From Pithys albifrons albifrons (Eukaryota > Chordata > Aves > Passeriformes > Thamnophilidae): a stretch of 64,000 nt of DNA. Of this stretch, positions 12,201 to 23,796 are shown one piece after another (position 1 is the first letter of the stretch; each line of letters begins with the position of its first letter). Both the position numbers and the translations under genes were made by a program. The notes under the pieces were generated by a model. The model ran no database searches. It saw nothing but the letters and a program-made list of their open reading frames with translations, and was not told where the DNA came from. The DNA lies in NCBI RefSeq assembly GCF_047495875.1, contig NC_092471.1:4857001-4921000 (forward strand). The letters are read 5' to 3'.

Positions 12201-15200
12201 TACTGTTCTTTCAATGAATGTCCTGGAGAGAGATTAAGAGAATGATAAATTGGTTATGGTTACACCCTGAGCCAAGCCATTGGAAGCCTCATTAGAATCC
12301 AGAAGGACTGCAGCCAGGAAAGACAGATGCTGCAAAGAAGAGTAGTAGGGGGAAAAGAATTGTCATTTTAACTGGGACAGAACAAATATACAAATGACCT
12401 TAAGTGTTAGCCAGGGAAGAATATACTTTGTCATCTTGATACCAGAGATGTTCCTGTATATGCAGTGGAAGATATTCCTGAAATAGCTTGAGAAAAATAA
12501 GAGAAGGTTTCCTTCAAATGTATTCAACAGAGGGATAAGCATCCAGTAACTCAGAACATTAGTGTGAAAATTAGAAATCCAGGAGATTTGCTTTATGACA
12601 GCCTCCTGAACGATTTAAACCAATTAATTTAATTTCCCTGAGTTTCCACATGTGTGCTGAGATCTTCAATGTGCTCTTCTAGGGAAACCCTAAGTACACC
12701 AGCAAGGGAAATGTCCAAATACTAACAGGGACTACAAACAATAGGAGATTCGCAGTGGCTTTTGCACTAAGAAGAAAGTGCCTTCAGGTGAGAGCAGGGG
12801 AACAAATATTAATTTCACCTAATCAAGACAAAACAAAGTACCTGGCAAAGAATATTTGTGCAAATCCCCTCTAACTTACTGCAGAGAGCCTGGTGAGTCA
12901 AAGTGACAGGCCAGCAGAGCTGACAGAGGGCACTTTGCCCCTCGGGGCTGGGAGGTGACCCCCTGCCAGACTGCAGTGCTGACCAGGGAGAGGGCAAGCC
13001 CCGCTGATGGGCTGAGCTGACTGCTTGGACTTGGAGCTGCACAGGGAGGGAATACGAGATTGGATTTTAGTCACAGGAAGCTGTTCCTCAGTTAGAAACT
13101 CAGTGAATGCCAGGACTGCAGGAGCAATCACACATGAGAGGAAAAATGATGTTCAGAGAAGCTCTGGAATGCTTTTCTGAGAGCTGGAAGGGTGTCACTC
13201 TGGACCAAACAATAAATCCTGCACCACAGATAACATCAAGTTTCTGCCTCCAGTTCTACCAAAAAAAGCCCAAAACAAAAAGAAAAATCATCCAAGGGAA
13301 AAAGTATTAAATAAATTCTTCTCACTTAAAACAAAGAAAAAACTAATTATACTTAGTCCGCAGAAAGACCTTGAACTCTTAATACTGAGTTCAGGAGAAG
13401 AAGAGAAAAGGTCACAAACATCTCTGACTACACCTCTGCAGTTTGTAAACCTGTTCAAAACCTCAGCCTTCAGTCTCTACAGCAGACCAGGGGCACGGGA
13501 TTAAGTAAATGATCTTCCTCCTGGAGCAGCAGTACTCGCTCTCTGCAACTCCATCCTTTCTCAGTCACTTACAAGCTCTAATATTTTGTTTTCTAAACAT
13601 TTTTGCTAACTTTCTTTATTAATCTTTGAAAACAAAGAAGAAAAAATAATACTTACTTTGTGTTTATGAGCTATTAGTGAAATTTGCCATGCAATGCATT
13701 GCTGTAAATGAAATTAATTAGATTAAACTAGTACAGGCTTCAGGAAAACAGAAAGCCAGGCATTTGCCTTGACAGACATAGATACAGATGTGTCCTATCT
13801 ACAATACAAAATACTATTTATTTCCATATATATTATCTCATACCAAAGAAAGACAAATGCTAATGATAATAAAAGTAATTATGTTACAACTGGTAAGTTT
13901 GGTAGTTAAAACTTTCAGTTAACCTGTGTCAAATTTTGTCCTGGGTCTGGCAAGACAAGTTCACTTCAGAATTGATTATAATATTTAAGGCCAACAGAGC
14001 AACTGTCAAACAGGACAATGCCTCTGACCTCATCACTGAACCACAAACACCCTGGTAAAAGATGCCTGATGAATGTGCTGGAAAATAATAGAGGAAAGAA
14101 TTCTGGCAAGCAGTAATATATGTTTGCTTGCCAGCAAATTACAGTGATTGAAGTGTCTGTGCATTTACGGTGCACGAGAATTGGTTACACAGCAGTATTG
14201 GGGTCTGTTAGTATTGATAATTTTTAATGTAGAAACAAACTTGTTTAATTTAATGACTGAATATAAAATTTAAAAAACTGAACCCAATTCCTACTGGCTG
14301 GGACACTGCACTGTGGTACCACAAGCTATTTCACAAAGAAAATACAGATGATGCTACTCCATGCCCACTTCTATGTCAATAGAACCTTCTCCCTAATTTA
14401 GCATCTCTTCTTACTTCATCTGTTTTCTTTTTTCTGACTGATCAACTTAAGAAACGGACTATGACACTTATAAAACTAATTAATTCTTATTTTCATTCTC
14501 TCAAAGACTAAAGAACTAAACATAACAACAGGAACTCAAACAGTAATTGGGCTTCAGTGTCAGTGTGCCAGCTACCTCTGGACTGAAATACAAACTTTAA
14601 CAAACATCATCAGCTGAATTGAAAAGCCTCACTTCATCAGAGATCTTTGGTAGGATGATGTAAAGATGCACATTTTCAGTGTTGCACAGTGAGCTATGGA
14701 AGAGACTTGCACTAACAGCAGACATTCGTTGTGATTATGGGAAGAACAAGCAACTTTCCTCTGTTCATTCCCAAAGCCAGTGCTGATGGCAGGATATGGA
14801 TTAGAAGAGCAGGAATATACAGGTAGTGAATGAAGGCAGATCAGTGGTTTATAAGTGACTTTGTACATTAATATATATATATGATCTCCAGTTCCAGAAA
14901 AGTCCAACTTACCTGGTGCTGGTGCTGTGAGACCAAAGCTGTTACTGAGATTTAGGTCTGAAACCCATGTTTGCCCCAGAGCTGTAACCATGGGGTGTGT
15001 GGGCCCCTGAGCACTCCCAGAGCATGTACCCTGCTAATTCCCTGCCCAGGAAGCCCCAAGATCCCCAAATGCCTGTATAAGTCAAAGACAACAGAGATAT
15101 GTGGGACTAACCCTCCTGTGACCCACGAGATGACACATAATTTACTACAAACAGTTTCAATTTGGCTTATCAAAAATGTTTTAATTGGCTTTAAGCTTTA

Positions 15201-15677
15201 CTGGTTTCCTTAATTATGACAAAAATAATTGGGTTTATTTTGAACACCTCATCAATATATTTGTCATTTTGCTACTTTATTCTGTATTAGTGGCCAAAGA
15301 ACTGGATGTTTAAGTCTGAGAGTCACCCAGCTACAGACATTGGTAAGACTTAAGATTGACAATTGGGAGATCAAGGGGACTTTACTGCTGGCAGTGGAGG
15401 TGTGCAATTTGGGGATTTAAGTGGCTAAAGCAGCAGTCAGAGCACAAGATTTGTCTCCTCGATTTTGAACACTGTAGTTAAAGAAAAAACCATTCATACA
15501 GATCTCGCTGGGGTTTAGCTCATGGAGGTGTACAGGGCACTCTCATACATTCCAATTTTTGTGTCTTTTTAATGTTCCAGGCAGGGTATCTTCCAAACAT
15601 TGATGATTTTTTTTTTAATATCTCTTACTACATATAGAATAAAACCAAGTACAGGATAGTGGGGCCTTGACTCTTAA
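9251..15677. other. No recognisable gene
   Basis: AT-rich throughout except a GC-richer segment at 12890-13050. Open frames on both strands are short and unrelated to known domains. A short (AT)6 run lies near 14871-14882. Confidence 0.55.
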
Positions 15678-15715
15678 TTAAATTTATTATTTAAATTTAT
15701 TATTTAAATTTATTA
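15678..15715. repeat. 13-bp AT-rich tandem repeat, three copies, abutting CR1 5' junction
   Basis: The unit TTAAATTTATTAT is present twice exactly and a third time lacking its last base. It ends at the base where CR1 sequence begins. It may predate the insertion or have arisen while the 5' junction was sealed. Confidence 0.85.
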
Positions 15716-15716
15716 G

Positions 15717-16496
15717 CAGGAGGTGGTGAAGCCCAGCCCCTCCTGCCATCAGGCAGACGGAACAAACCATAGGGTTGGGGATGAATGGAAACAGGTGCCT
15801 GGTCAGAGAGGCAAAAACACCCCCTCTCGACCCCTTTCACCTGCCAGGGTGCCCTTAAAAAACAGGTATATGACCCTGGACTCGGACAGTCTGTTGGAGG
15901 ACAGTCAGGAGGAGGATCTATCTACAAGATCTTCTGGTTACCCCCAGCCTACCGGACGGGTTACGACTACAGGTAAGAGAAAAAAGAGAAGGGTTGTTGT
16001 AATAGGTGACTCCCTTCTGAGAGGAACTGAGGGCCCTATATGTCGGCCAGACCCGTCCCACAGGGAAGTTTGCTGCCTTCCTGGGGCCAGGGTGAGGGAT
16101 ATTACCAAAAAACTTCCTAAACTTATCCAACCCTCAGACTATTACCCACTGTTGGTTGTCCAGGTTGGAAGTGATGACATTAATAAAAGGAGTACCAGAG
16201 TAATTAAAAAAGATTTCAAGGCACTGACCCGATCTCTTCAGGGGACAGGAGCACAGGTAGTAATTGCCTCAGTTCCTGTGCTAGCTGGGATGAATGAGGA
16301 GAGGTTTAGGAAAGCCCAGCTTACCAACAGGTGGCTTAGGGGATGGTGCTATCGTCAAAATTTTGGGTTTTTTGATCATGGCGCGAACTCCGTGTTGCCC
16401 AGTCTCATCAAAGCAGATGGGCTTCATTTATCTAGGGAGGGCAAAAGAACTGTAGCCCACAAGTTGGCAGGGTTAGTTAGGAGGGCTTTAAACTAG
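15717..16496 (+). CDS. CR1 ORF1 protein, 5'-partial, SGNH/GDSL-type esterase domain
   Basis: This is the C-terminal part of the CR1 ORF1 protein, the companion of ORF2 in the retrotransposon particle. Esterase domains are a described feature of CR1 ORF1 proteins; their exact role in transposition is not settled. The frame is open from just after a TAG at 15714 and has no ATG until 15870, so the native start is lost. A basic stretch (GKRKKRR) precedes the esterase core. Block I is VVVIGDSLL, with the nucleophile Ser in the GDS. A block with PGARVRDI follows. Block III reads VQVGSDDI at 16158-16181, where the family usually has GxND, so the oxyanion-hole Asn appears as Asp (GAT at 16173-16175). 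The last block is DGLHLS, with the Asp and His of the triad. The N-terminal region, which carries a zinc-finger/PHD-like part in some relatives, is absent. The frame ends in TAG and slightly overlaps the open ORF2 frame. Confidence 0.88.
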   Translation, partial: QEVVKPSPSCHQADGTNHRVGDEWKQVPGQRGKNTPSRPLSPARVPLKNRYMTLDSDSLLEDSQEEDLSTRSSGYPQPTGRVTTTGKRKKRRVVVIGDSLLRGTEGPICRPDPSHREVCCLPGARVRDITKKLPKLIQPSDYYPLLVVQVGSDDINKRSTRVIKKDFKALTRSLQGTGAQVVIASVPVLAGMNEERFRKAQLTNRWLRGWCYRQNFGFFDHGANSVLPSLIKADGLHLSREGKRTVAHKLAGLVRRALN

Positions 16497-16567
16497 GTTT
16501 GAAGGGGGAAGGGACGGCAACTGGGCTCTCCAGAGACAGGCCTAAGAGCATAGAGCCTGAGTTGAGA

Positions 16568-19354
16568 ATGAAATCAATGGCCCAGCTGAAGTGCATGTAC
16601 ACCAATGCACGCAGTATGGGAAACAAACAAGAGGAGCTGGAAGCCATAGTGCAGCAGGAAAACTATGACATAGTTGCTGTCACAGAAACGTGGTGGGATG
16701 AATCACATGACTGGAGTGCTGCTATGGGGGGCTACAAGCTCTTCAGAAAAGACAGGCAGGGAAGGAGAGGTGGAGGGGTGGCTTTATATGTTAGAGAGTC
16801 TCTTGACTCTGTTGAAGTTGAGGTCAGCAGTGACAAGGTTGAGTGCCTGTGGGCCAGAATCAGGGGCAAGGCCAACAAGGCTGACACCCTTGTGGGAGTC
16901 TGTTACAGACCGCCCAACCAGGATGATGAAGGGGATGAATTATTCTACAAGCAGCTGGCAGATGTCTCAAAATCTCCAGCCCTTGTTCTTGTGGGTGACT
17001 TTAACCTGCCAGATATCTGCTGGGAGCTTCATACTGCAGAGAAGAGGCAGTCAAGGAGGTTCCTGGAGTGTATAGAGGACAATTTCCTTCATCAACTGGT
17101 AAATGAGCCTACCAGGGGTAAGGCCCCGCTAGACCTACTGTTTACAAACAGAGAGGGGCTGGTAGATGATGTAGTGGTTGGAGGCCGCCTGGGGCATAGT
17201 GACCATGAAATAATAGAATTTTCAGTCCTCAGGGATGTAAGGAGAGCCACCATTAAAACCTCTACCTTGGACTTTCGGAGAGCAGATTTTGGCCTATTCA
17301 AAGAACTGATTCAGAGCATACCCTGGGAAACAACCCTTAAAGGTAAGGGGGTCCAGGAGGGATGGACATGTTTTAAGAGGGAGATTTTGAATGCACAGCA
17401 ACAGGCTGTCCCAGTGTGCCGAAAGGCCAGCCGGAGGGGAAGACAGCCAGCTTGGTTAAATAGGGAGATTCTGCAAGAAATCAGGGATAAAAAGAAAGTT
17501 TACAGACTATGGAAAAAAGGGCTGGCTACTTATGAAGAATTTACAGATAGAGCTAGGTCATGCAGGAAAAAAATTAGGGAAAGAAAAGTGGAATTTGAAG
17601 TAAATTTGGCTATTTCAGTTAGGGATAACAAAAAGTCCTTTTATAAATACATTAATAACAAAAAGAGGGGCAAGGAAAACCTCCATTCTCTGTTGGACTT
17701 GGAGGGAAATATAGTTAAGGAAGATGAGGAGAAGGCTGAGGTACTTAACACCTACTTTGCCTCAGTTTTCACCAGTAAGACAGGTGGCCCTCAAGACAAC
17801 TGGCCTCTGGAGCTGGTAGACAGGGAGGGGGAGCTGAATACCCCTCCTGTATTCCAGGAGGAAATAGTGACCGACTTACTGAGCCAGCTGGATCCTAACA
17901 AGTCTATGGGACCAGATGGGATCCATCCCAGGGTGATGAAGGAGCTGGCAGAAGAGCTTGCCAAACCGCTCTCCATCATCTTCCAACAGTCCTGGCTCTC
18001 TGGGGAGGTCCCAGATGATTGGAGGTTGGCGAATGTCACCCCAATCCACAAAAAGGGCTGCAAGCAGGACCCTGGCAACTACAGGCCTGTCAGCCTGACC
18101 TCTGTGCCTGGCAGGGTTATGGAGCAGTTCATCCTGAGTGCAATCACACAGCACCTTCAGGGTGGACAAGGGATTAGACCCAGCCAGCATGGGTTTAGGA
18201 GGGGCAGGTCCTGTCTGACCAACCTGATCTCTTTCTATGATCAGGTGACCCACCTGGTGGATGAGGGGAAGGCTGTGGATGTGGTCTATCTGGACTTCAG
18301 CAAGGCCTTTGATACTGTCTCCCATAATATACTCCTGAAAAAGCTGGTAGCCCATGGCTTAGACAAGTGTAGCCTCTCCTGGATTAAGAGCTGGCTGGAG
18401 GGTCGGGCCCAGAGAGTGCTGGTGAACGGAGCTGCATCCAGCTGGCGGCCAGTCACCAGTGGTGTTCCCCAGGGGTCTGTGTTGGGTCCAGTCCTGTTTA
18501 ACATCTTTATTGATGATTTAGATGAGGGGATTGAGTCCATCATCAGCAAATTTGCTGATGACACCAAGTTGGGAGGGAGTGTCGACCTGCTGGAAGGCAG
18601 GAGGGCTCTGCAGAGGGATCTGGATAGACTTGAGAGATGGGCTGATTCCAATGGGATGAAGTTCAACAAGGCCAAGTGCCGGGTCCTGCACTTTGGCCAC
18701 AACAACCCCCTGCAGCGCTACAGGCTGGGCACAGAGTGGCTGGAGAGCAGCCAGGCAGAAAAGGACCTTGGAGTACTAATTGACAGGAAGCTCAACATGA
18801 GTCAACAGTGTGCCCAGGTGGCCAAGAAGGCCAATGGGATCCTGTCCTGTATCAAAAATAGCGTGGCCAGCAGGACCAGGGAAGTGATCCTTCCCCTGTA
18901 CTCTGCATTGGTGAGGCCACACCTTGAGTACTGTGTTCAGTTCTGGGCCCCTCAGTTCAGAAAGGATATTGAGATGCTGGAGCGGGTCCAGAGAAGAGCA
19001 ACAAGGCTGGTGAAGGGACTGGAGCACAAGTCCTATGGGGAGAGGCTGAGGGAGCTGGGGTTGTTTAGCCTAGAGAAGAGGAGGCTCAGAGGTGACCTCA
19101 TCACTGTCTATAACTACCTGAAGGGAAGTTATAGCCAGGTGGGGGCTGGTCTCTTCTCCCAGGCACTCAGCAATAGAACAAGGGGGCATGGGCTTAAGCT
19201 CTGCCAGGGGAAATTTAAGTTGGATATCAGAAAAAAATTTTTTACAGAGAGAGTAATCAGGCATTGGAATGGGCTGCCCGGAGAGGTGGTGGATTCACCA
19301 TCCCTAGAGATCTTTAAATGCAGATTGGACGTGGCGCTGGGTGCCATGATCTAG
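16568..19354 (+). CDS. CR1 ORF2: apurinic-type endonuclease and reverse transcriptase
   Basis: This is the replication enzyme of CR1: it nicks target DNA and reverse-transcribes the element RNA from the nick. The start chosen is the first ATG, giving 928 residues, although the frame is already open from 16481 and overlaps the ORF1 end by 16 bases, so re-initiation after ORF1 is plausible. The endonuclease occupies about residues 7-215, with TNARS (Asn13), TETWW (Glu40), GDFN (Asp144, Asn146) and SDHE (Ser211, Asp212, His213). A basic linker follows. The reverse transcriptase runs from about 442 ([13 protein letters not shown]), with [10 protein letters not shown], motif A LDFSKAFD (Asp576), [10 protein letters not shown] and the catalytic FADD (662-665). 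The C-terminal part carries conserved CR1 blocks ([38 protein letters not shown]). No stop or frameshift is seen, which is unusual for avian CR1, where most copies are short 3' stubs. Confidence 0.95.
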   Translation: MKSMAQLKCMYTNARSMGNKQEELEAIVQQENYDIVAVTETWWDESHDWSAAMGGYKLFRKDRQGRRGGGVALYVRESLDSVEVEVSSDKVECLWARIRGKANKADTLVGVCYRPPNQDDEGDELFYKQLADVSKSPALVLVGDFNLPDICWELHTAEKRQSRRFLECIEDNFLHQLVNEPTRGKAPLDLLFTNREGLVDDVVVGGRLGHSDHEIIEFSVLRDVRRATIKTSTLDFRRADFGLFKELIQSIPWETTLKGKGVQEGWTCFKREILNAQQQAVPVCRKASRRGRQPAWLNREILQEIRDKKKVYRLWKKGLATYEEFTDRARSCRKKIRERKVEFEVNLAISVRDNKKSFYKYINNKKRGKENLHSLLDLEGNIVKEDEEKAEVLNTYFASVFTSKTGGPQDNWPLELVDREGELNTPPVFQEEIVTDLLSQLDPNKSMGPDGIHPRVMKELAEELAKPLSIIFQQSWLSGEVPDDWRLANVTPIHKKGCKQDPGNYRPVSLTSVPGRVMEQFILSAITQHLQGGQGIRPSQHGFRRGRSCLTNLISFYDQVTHLVDEGKAVDVVYLDFSKAFDTVSHNILLKKLVAHGLDKCSLSWIKSWLEGRAQRVLVNGAASSWRPVTSGVPQGSVLGPVLFNIFIDDLDEGIESIISKFADDTKLGGSVDLLEGRRALQRDLDRLERWADSNGMKFNKAKCRVLHFGHNNPLQRYRLGTEWLESSQAEKDLGVLIDRKLNMSQQCAQVAKKANGILSCIKNSVASRTREVILPLYSALVRPHLEYCVQFWAPQFRKDIEMLERVQRRATRLVKGLEHKSYGERLRELGLFSLEKRRLRGDLITVYNYLKGSYSQVGAGLFSQALSNRTRGHGLKLCQGKFKLDIRKKFFTERVIRHWNGLPGEVVDSPSLEIFKCRLDVALGAMI

Positions 19355-19377
19355 TAAATGAGCTAGAGTTGGACCAA

Positions 19378-19415
19378 GGGTTGGACTCGATGATCTTGGA
19401 GGTCTTTTCCAACCC
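19378..19415 (+). other. CR1 3'-end inverted repeat (RT recognition stem-loop)
   Basis: GGGTTGGA at 19378-19385 is the exact reverse complement of TCCAACCC at 19408-19415, leaving a 22-base loop. It lies in the short 3' UTR just before the octamers. In LINEs of this stringent type the 3' RNA hairpin is recognised by the reverse transcriptase. The same arrangement is visible, decayed, in the fragment ending at 28222. Confidence 0.8.
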
Positions 19416-19420
19416 AATCG

Positions 19421-19447
19421 ATTCTATGATTCTATGATTCTATGATT
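19421..19447 (+). repeat. CR1 3' terminal octamer repeat, (ATTCTATG)3
   Basis: There are three perfect copies of ATTCTATG (19421-19444) plus ATT, followed by a T run in the flank. These terminal octamers replace a poly(A) tail in CR1 and fix the orientation and the 3' end of the element. Confidence 0.95.
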
Positions 19448-21514
19448 TTTTTTCTGGCCAGATCAGTGTTCATAAAGAGAGTTTTGCATCTTTAGTCAAG
19501 AGTTACTTCACCTTCCTACCAACACTTGCAGAATACTGCTGGCTGCTTTCCAGACACAATGATACCTAAATTTCCATCCAGTGTTTTAAAATGTAATCAT
19601 GAGCTGGTTCTTTTGAGTTTGTTTAAGCTTAGCTTTGTATCTCAGCTTAATTTTTGTCATGCATGTTTAGGCTCCACTCTCTGCTCATGTCAGACACCTA
19701 ATACAGATTCCCTTTTATTTCTCCCCAATCTCATCTACATTGCAGACAGTTTTCACTCAAGTTACAGCACTTAACACATTAATCACTTATTTTCTGTTTT
19801 CACAAAGTGAATATTAAAGGGAATGATAAATAAATGTTTAGGTGAGATTGCTCAGTTGTGACCCTGACACATGAAAAACAAGATAGTCTGGTCTCCTGAG
19901 AGATTACTGTATGTGTTTCCACGCAATTATGATCATCCTGATTAATATTATGACTATCTTAAGCTCAATCAACCTTCTCCATTAATATGAAAAATAACTC
20001 ACCTCTACAAGTGAGTGAGAAAACGGGAGCTCAGTTTGGGAAGTAGAGTGGGAGCCTGGTGTGGTTGTTTCCTCATTGCAGATGCCATTTAGGATTCAAT
20101 CACTGCTGATATCAGGGAAAAAATCTAGGGAACTATCCTATCTGTTAAACCTACTAATTAAACTTCAGTTTAAGACAGCAATTAATGATCGGTTGTGCAA
20201 TTGTTCACAATAACCATTGATGGGAAGAGAATATTGCCACACTAAGCCATACTGTGTGTGATCAACAAAATAAAACATAAAGGCCTTTTGTGCTGCCTTT
20301 TAAAAAACATCTGAAGTATAAAACATTCCTGCTGGCCATTTATAACATAAAAGGGAGAAAAGTGAATAAAGAGCAAGCCTGTGATTAATTTGTTGGTAGA
20401 AAAATATGGTATCAATCTCCCAGCATTGATCCAGACCATATTCTCCCTTTCTATGGCTACAGGATGTTTGGAGAGTTCAGATTTGTTAGACATTATATCT
20501 TCAGGACTTCTTAATACACCAGCAAATATTTGCCTGACAAAGGAATTTAAATTCTTTCTTTACCCTTGCCAGGGTGTTTAACTGCCTCTTGTTTGCTTCT
20601 CTGTCTTCTTCACTGTTGTCTTCCTTCCTTCACATCTAACTCTTCTATACCTTTTTAATGTCCTTATTCCTCTTTCTATTTTTTCCTAGTTTATTACACC
20701 TGATTCTCAGCTGACTTTCTTGGCTGTTCAGCACTCTACTTTTCCTGTCTCCAACTTCATCTCGTGCAATTTCAATCCCTATTACTGAACTCCCTGGATA
20801 AACAGAGCAGTGTAGCAAAAGGACCCCACTGAATTGCTGAGATGTTGCTTTCAATGGAGAAAATTCCAGACTAGATCTCAGGGCCCCCTTTCAAATCAGG
20901 AAAAACTGAATTACTAAATATCACTTTTCTTTCCCTCATTTTTTGATTGTTTGAATATTAAGAAAATATATTACCTGAAAAAATACTTTTCTCTAGTAGG
21001 ATTAATTATGCTGTAGGAGTGCTAGAGACTGAGGCTGGACATGCAGGTGTTACCATTGCCCTGTGCCAGCTCCTCTTCTTGAGTCTAAAGAAACTGTCCC
21101 CATTTCCTTCCAGCAACAGTGAATTCAACACATTAATTGGGAGTGGTAAAGAAATTACTTTCATTCATACAGTTCAAATTGATTGGCTGTCTTATTTTGT
21201 TAGAAAGAGTGAATAAAGCCCTAAACAAATAAACTAATCTACTTAGGCACACAATTATTCATTGTGATCTCTTTTATTTTGCCTCTTCTTATTCATTCTT
21301 TCTTTAAGACAAACAGCCCCAGTTTTCTCATTTCACTGCATAGGAGATTTTTTCAAAGGCCCTACTTAGCCTTGCTTGATAAAAGCATAACTTACTTTAC
21401 TGATTTATATTAAAACTACATAAAAATATTGACTTGCTCAAAAATAATTGTCTTCAACTCTTTGAAGATAATTAAGGAAATAATAATTGTTTATAGTTGA
21501 TGGTTTTCACCATC

Positions 21515-21584
21515 CAAAAAACCCCCAAAACCAAAAAAAATAAAAACCCCAAACAAACAAACAAAAAACCAACAAAAACCAACA
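21515..21584. repeat. A/C-rich low-complexity tract
   Basis: About 70 bases made almost wholly of A and C, with AAAC, CCAAAA and AAACAAAC phrases. No G occurs and T is nearly absent. Confidence 0.85.
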
Positions 21585-21750
21585 GATCAAGGGAAAATTG
21601 TATTTTATTTCAAAGTAAATTGTAAGGGTCTAGAGTTTTGTTGGACTCACAGCTTACTAGACAGAGCCAGGCTTCTCAGCAGCATCAGGCATGAGATATC
21701 TAGAGTTCTCCCAATTTCTGTCATATAATGTCCTGGGGAAACAGGTAGAG

Positions 21751-21975
21751 TCAAATATGTTCAAAGGATTTGTTTTGTTGGGGTTTTTTTAATAGAATTT
21801 GCCTGATTATTATATTCAACAGAAAATGGAAACTTTTAGAAAAAGACTTCTGAAGTCCTTTGAGAAAATCAAAGTTTGGCACTTGCAGCCTTTGTGGGTG
21901 GGAACTGGAGCTGCCATGGACTGCCCAAGCCAGCAGCAAGGCGACCAAAAATAAGCCTCTCAAAAATAATTTCAT
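21751..21975 (-). other. Candidate small secreted-peptide frame, unknown product
   Basis: A 74-codon minus-strand frame starts with a very signal-like segment: MKLFLRG, then hydrophobic LFLVALLLAWAV, then HGSSSS as a plausible cleavage zone. The next residues include PNFDFLKGLQKSFSK. The end is Lys/Gln-rich and runs into an A/T-rich tract, so any real coding part would stop earlier. There are no cysteines to suggest a defensin. Chance is a fair alternative. Confidence 0.17.
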
Positions 21976-23741
21976 TCACTAAATGAGATTTTTTGGAACA
22001 TTCCTGAACTGTACATAATATAAAGGTTGGTGCTCAAAGATTAGAGCAAGTTGGAAGGTAATTTATTTTCTGTGTGTTTTGTAAAATACGGAAATCCAAT
22101 TTCCAGCTACTTTTTCCATTACCTGAAATAAATATTAGGGTCAGATCACAGACTTAATAAGAATATGCATAACTTCCTGGAAATTTCATTAGGAGGAAGG
22201 AGGATATAGACAAACAATCCACAGAAATAAAGCACATTGGCTTTGGGGAAAAAATGTTTTCCATATCATAATAAAAAACCTTTTAAAGTGTTAAGGGAAA
22301 AATCATCTCCTGTAGTTTCTTGGACATTTTATTTTGTTCTGAAATGGCAGATTCACTCAGCATTTAGGTATTTATTTCAGCAGTACTGTTGACTTACAGA
22401 AGTGTTTTAGAACATATATTCTATGAAAAAGCTCAGTTCCTGAAACACAAACCTGCAAGAAGTCCAAATGATTATTTCCCAGTAGTTGGGAGCAGTTGTT
22501 AAGAACAACACTGGCACTTTCTGGAAGGACAAACCCCAACATGACACACAAAATACTGCAGAAGTGTGAAAGTGCACTTCAGGCTGTGGCAGAATTCTGC
22601 TGTTGGGCAAGGAAAGAGGTCCCCAGCAGAGGGGATTAGTGACAACTCCCAGTTCAGAATTTGTTTCTATTTTTGTCTGCCTTCATGGGCTACATCCCCT
22701 TTAGTTTGCACTGTGAAGCCTTGCTGTGACCCAGATTGGGTTTTAAAAGAAAACACAGCAAATCCTTAATGCAGTTTAGAGCAAAATCCTGCAGAAATGG
22801 TTCCAGCCCAGAGGAGCAAATGTCATGGCACAGCATGAGCAAGAGTGACACGGCAGGACAAGAGACTCTGAAGCTGCTGAGGATGCTCAGACCTTTGTCT
22901 TGAGGTGTGTCCTTAGAGTCAAGCTCCAAATCTCAGTCATAAAACCGAGAAACTTATTTATAAGAGAAAATATTTTTGCACTGGTTTCCAGTCAATTGAA
23001 CTTCTAAATACTTTGCAGTGAAAAGCTGAATCAATCATAAATCCTAAGAAAATGGAGCTCTGTCCACAAACCCAATGAGCAGGAAGTCTCCTTGCTCTTT
23101 AAACCAGTTACACAAAAAGTTGCAGTGATACAAAGGGAAATAGTGCAGCACTTAGAGCATTTACTTTGGCAGAATTATTCCACTCTGCCTCAGTTAATAT
23201 TGCCATTTGTTAATATAGCACATAATTTGATTCAAAAGTGAGACCAATTCAGAGATCTCATGTCTCGCTATCTCTGTGCATTTTGTTCCTGTAGTGGCTG
23301 AATAACTGAACTCCTTGGAAATGCACACTATAGTGGAATAGAATATTGAGTCAGTTTATTACCATCACTAGCTGTACTGTTACAGTATAAATCTTTAAAA
23401 GCATGTCAGACCCTACCTAAGCTTTGTGACGGATTGAACATTAATTCTTGCACTGGCCTAGGAAAAATCTAATTTCCCAATATTATGACAGCTAAACAAT
23501 GTGTAAATGCTGAAGTCACTGATTACATTTCAGTCAAATATTTATTTACCAACTGACAAACTGTTAGTCCTGGCAAGACAGACACAACCTGATGCTAATT
23601 AAGGAGACAGTTTTCTCCTGATGGCATCCAGCACTCCCTAATACAGTTTCTTTAGGAAAAAAACAAAACCTCAGGCATTTCAAAGATTTTTTTCCCCCTT
23701 TAATACATTATTATTACTTCTATTTCATGCACCTAATATTC

Positions 23742-23796
23742 ATGGTACTATTAAGAACCATGATACTATTAAGAACCATGGTTACTATTAAGAACC
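23742..23796. repeat. 18-bp tandem repeat, three copies
   Basis: The unit ATGGTACTATTAAGAACC occurs as three consecutive copies of 18, 18 and 19 bases. The second copy has one substitution and the third a one-base insertion. Confidence 0.92.

Larger units (their letters stand above)
15716..19447 (+). mobile_element. Nearly full-length CR1 non-LTR retrotransposon, 5'-truncated
   Basis: This is a 3.7-kb LINE of the CR1 clade. It holds the end of ORF1 with an esterase domain, an intact ORF2 with endonuclease and reverse transcriptase, a 3' UTR of about 93 bp with a terminal inverted repeat, and three ATTCTATG octamers with no poly(A) tail. That tail is diagnostic of CR1. The 5' boundary is placed where an AT-rich flank gives way to GC-richer element sequence. 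An in-frame TAG in the flank (15714) shows that ORF1 is cut off, the usual outcome of incomplete target-primed reverse transcription. No target-site duplication is obvious, which is normal for CR1. Uninterrupted ORF2 suggests a young insertion. The left boundary is accurate only to a few bases. Confidence 0.96.

Noticed and set aside
17876..18705. Long minus-strand frames opposite CR1 ORF2
   Set aside because: Shadows of the ORF2 coding strand.
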